Origin: Thermoplasmata archaeon
Lineage (GTDB): Archaea > Thermoplasmatota > Thermoplasmata > UBA184
Assembly (NCBI GenBank): GCA_030043505.1
Contig: JASHXN010000206.1
Coordinates: forward strand, 1-5,533
Direction: 5' to 3'
DNA: 5,533 nt
The notes under the pieces are model-generated. The model saw nothing but the letters and a program-made list of their open reading frames with translations. It was not told where the DNA came from and did no database searches. The number at the start of each line of letters is the position of its first letter. The first letter of the stretch is position 1. Below, one piece after another: positions 5,514 to 5,533 of the stretch. The position numbers and the translations under genes are program-made.

Positions 5514-5533
5514 ACGCTAACGTCCGCCCGGAG

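Larger units (their letters stand above)
5244..5533. other. Intergenic region without a supported gene; clustered short inverted repeats
   Basis: No reading frame here has recognisable protein features. Two frames run off the right edge: minus strand from 5533 to a TGA at 5464-5462, and plus strand from 5364. Neither can be told from chance. Base composition is visibly less GC-biased than in the genes to the left. Perfect inverted repeats occur at 5332-5344 (GACGG/CCGTC), 5423-5440 (CGCGC/GCGCG), 5452-5476 (CGGCGG/CCGCCG), 5479-5497 (GGCGTA/TACGCC, 7-nt loop) and 5501-5513 (GAATC/GATTC). I found no tRNA, 5S rRNA, RNase P or SRP RNA signature. Confidence 0.6.

Noticed and set aside
5452..5520. 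tRNA or box C/D RNA in the right-hand intergenic region
   Set aside because: The 7-nt loop at 5485-5491 lacks the U33/anticodon pattern, no T-arm consensus is present, and only an isolated CUGA-like box is found without a proper C box.
5462..5533. Possible C-terminal 23 codons of a minus-strand gene entering from the right edge, or a plus-strand frame open from 5364 to the edge
   Set aside because: Both frames are open at once and short, with weak codon bias and no recognisable sequence, so neither can be supported without flanking DNA.

Overview
The window looks like a chromosomal segment from a very GC-rich archaeon. The evidence is an archaeal/eukaryotic-type isoleucyl-tRNA synthetase, a stand-alone AMMECR1-domain protein, and starts that fit leaderless transcripts with a TATA-like box about 25-28 bp upstream of the ATG. 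The proteins are rich in Arg, Ala and Gly but not strongly acidic, so a haloarchaeon seems less likely than a high-GC member of the Thermoplasmatota. That placement is inference; no phylogeny was run.

Layout. (1) Positions 3-302, plus strand: the C-terminal end of a CPBP/CAAX-type intramembrane protease whose start lies outside the window. (2) Positions 353-799 and 789-1583, plus strand: a two-gene operon. It encodes a small YccU-type CoA-binding (Rossmann) protein and, overlapping its stop by 11 bp and preceded by the only clear Shine-Dalgarno in the window, a bactofilin-like protein with a regular six-residue beta-helix repeat. (3) Positions 1584-1632: a short regulatory gap with a perfect inverted repeat directly followed by a TATA-like box. 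(4) Positions 1633-4608, plus strand: ileS, the dominant gene, apparently complete. (5) Positions 4605-5243, minus strand: an AMMECR1-family protein convergent with ileS; both genes use the same palindromic CTAG for their TAG stops. (6) Positions 5244-5533: no gene I can support. This stretch has a less biased composition and several short inverted repeats.

How the genes work together. ileS is a housekeeping translation gene and probably has its own promoter. The CoA-binding/bactofilin-like pair is likely translationally coupled, but no shared pathway is evident. I see no CRISPR array, mobile element, tRNA, rRNA or clearly new defence or biosynthetic system. The points most worth checking are the leaderless-promoter geometry (which changes the ileS start), the archaeal bactofilin-like gene and its partner, the inverted repeat abutting the ileS TATA box, the shared stop tetranucleotide, and the composition change with clustered hairpins at the right end.
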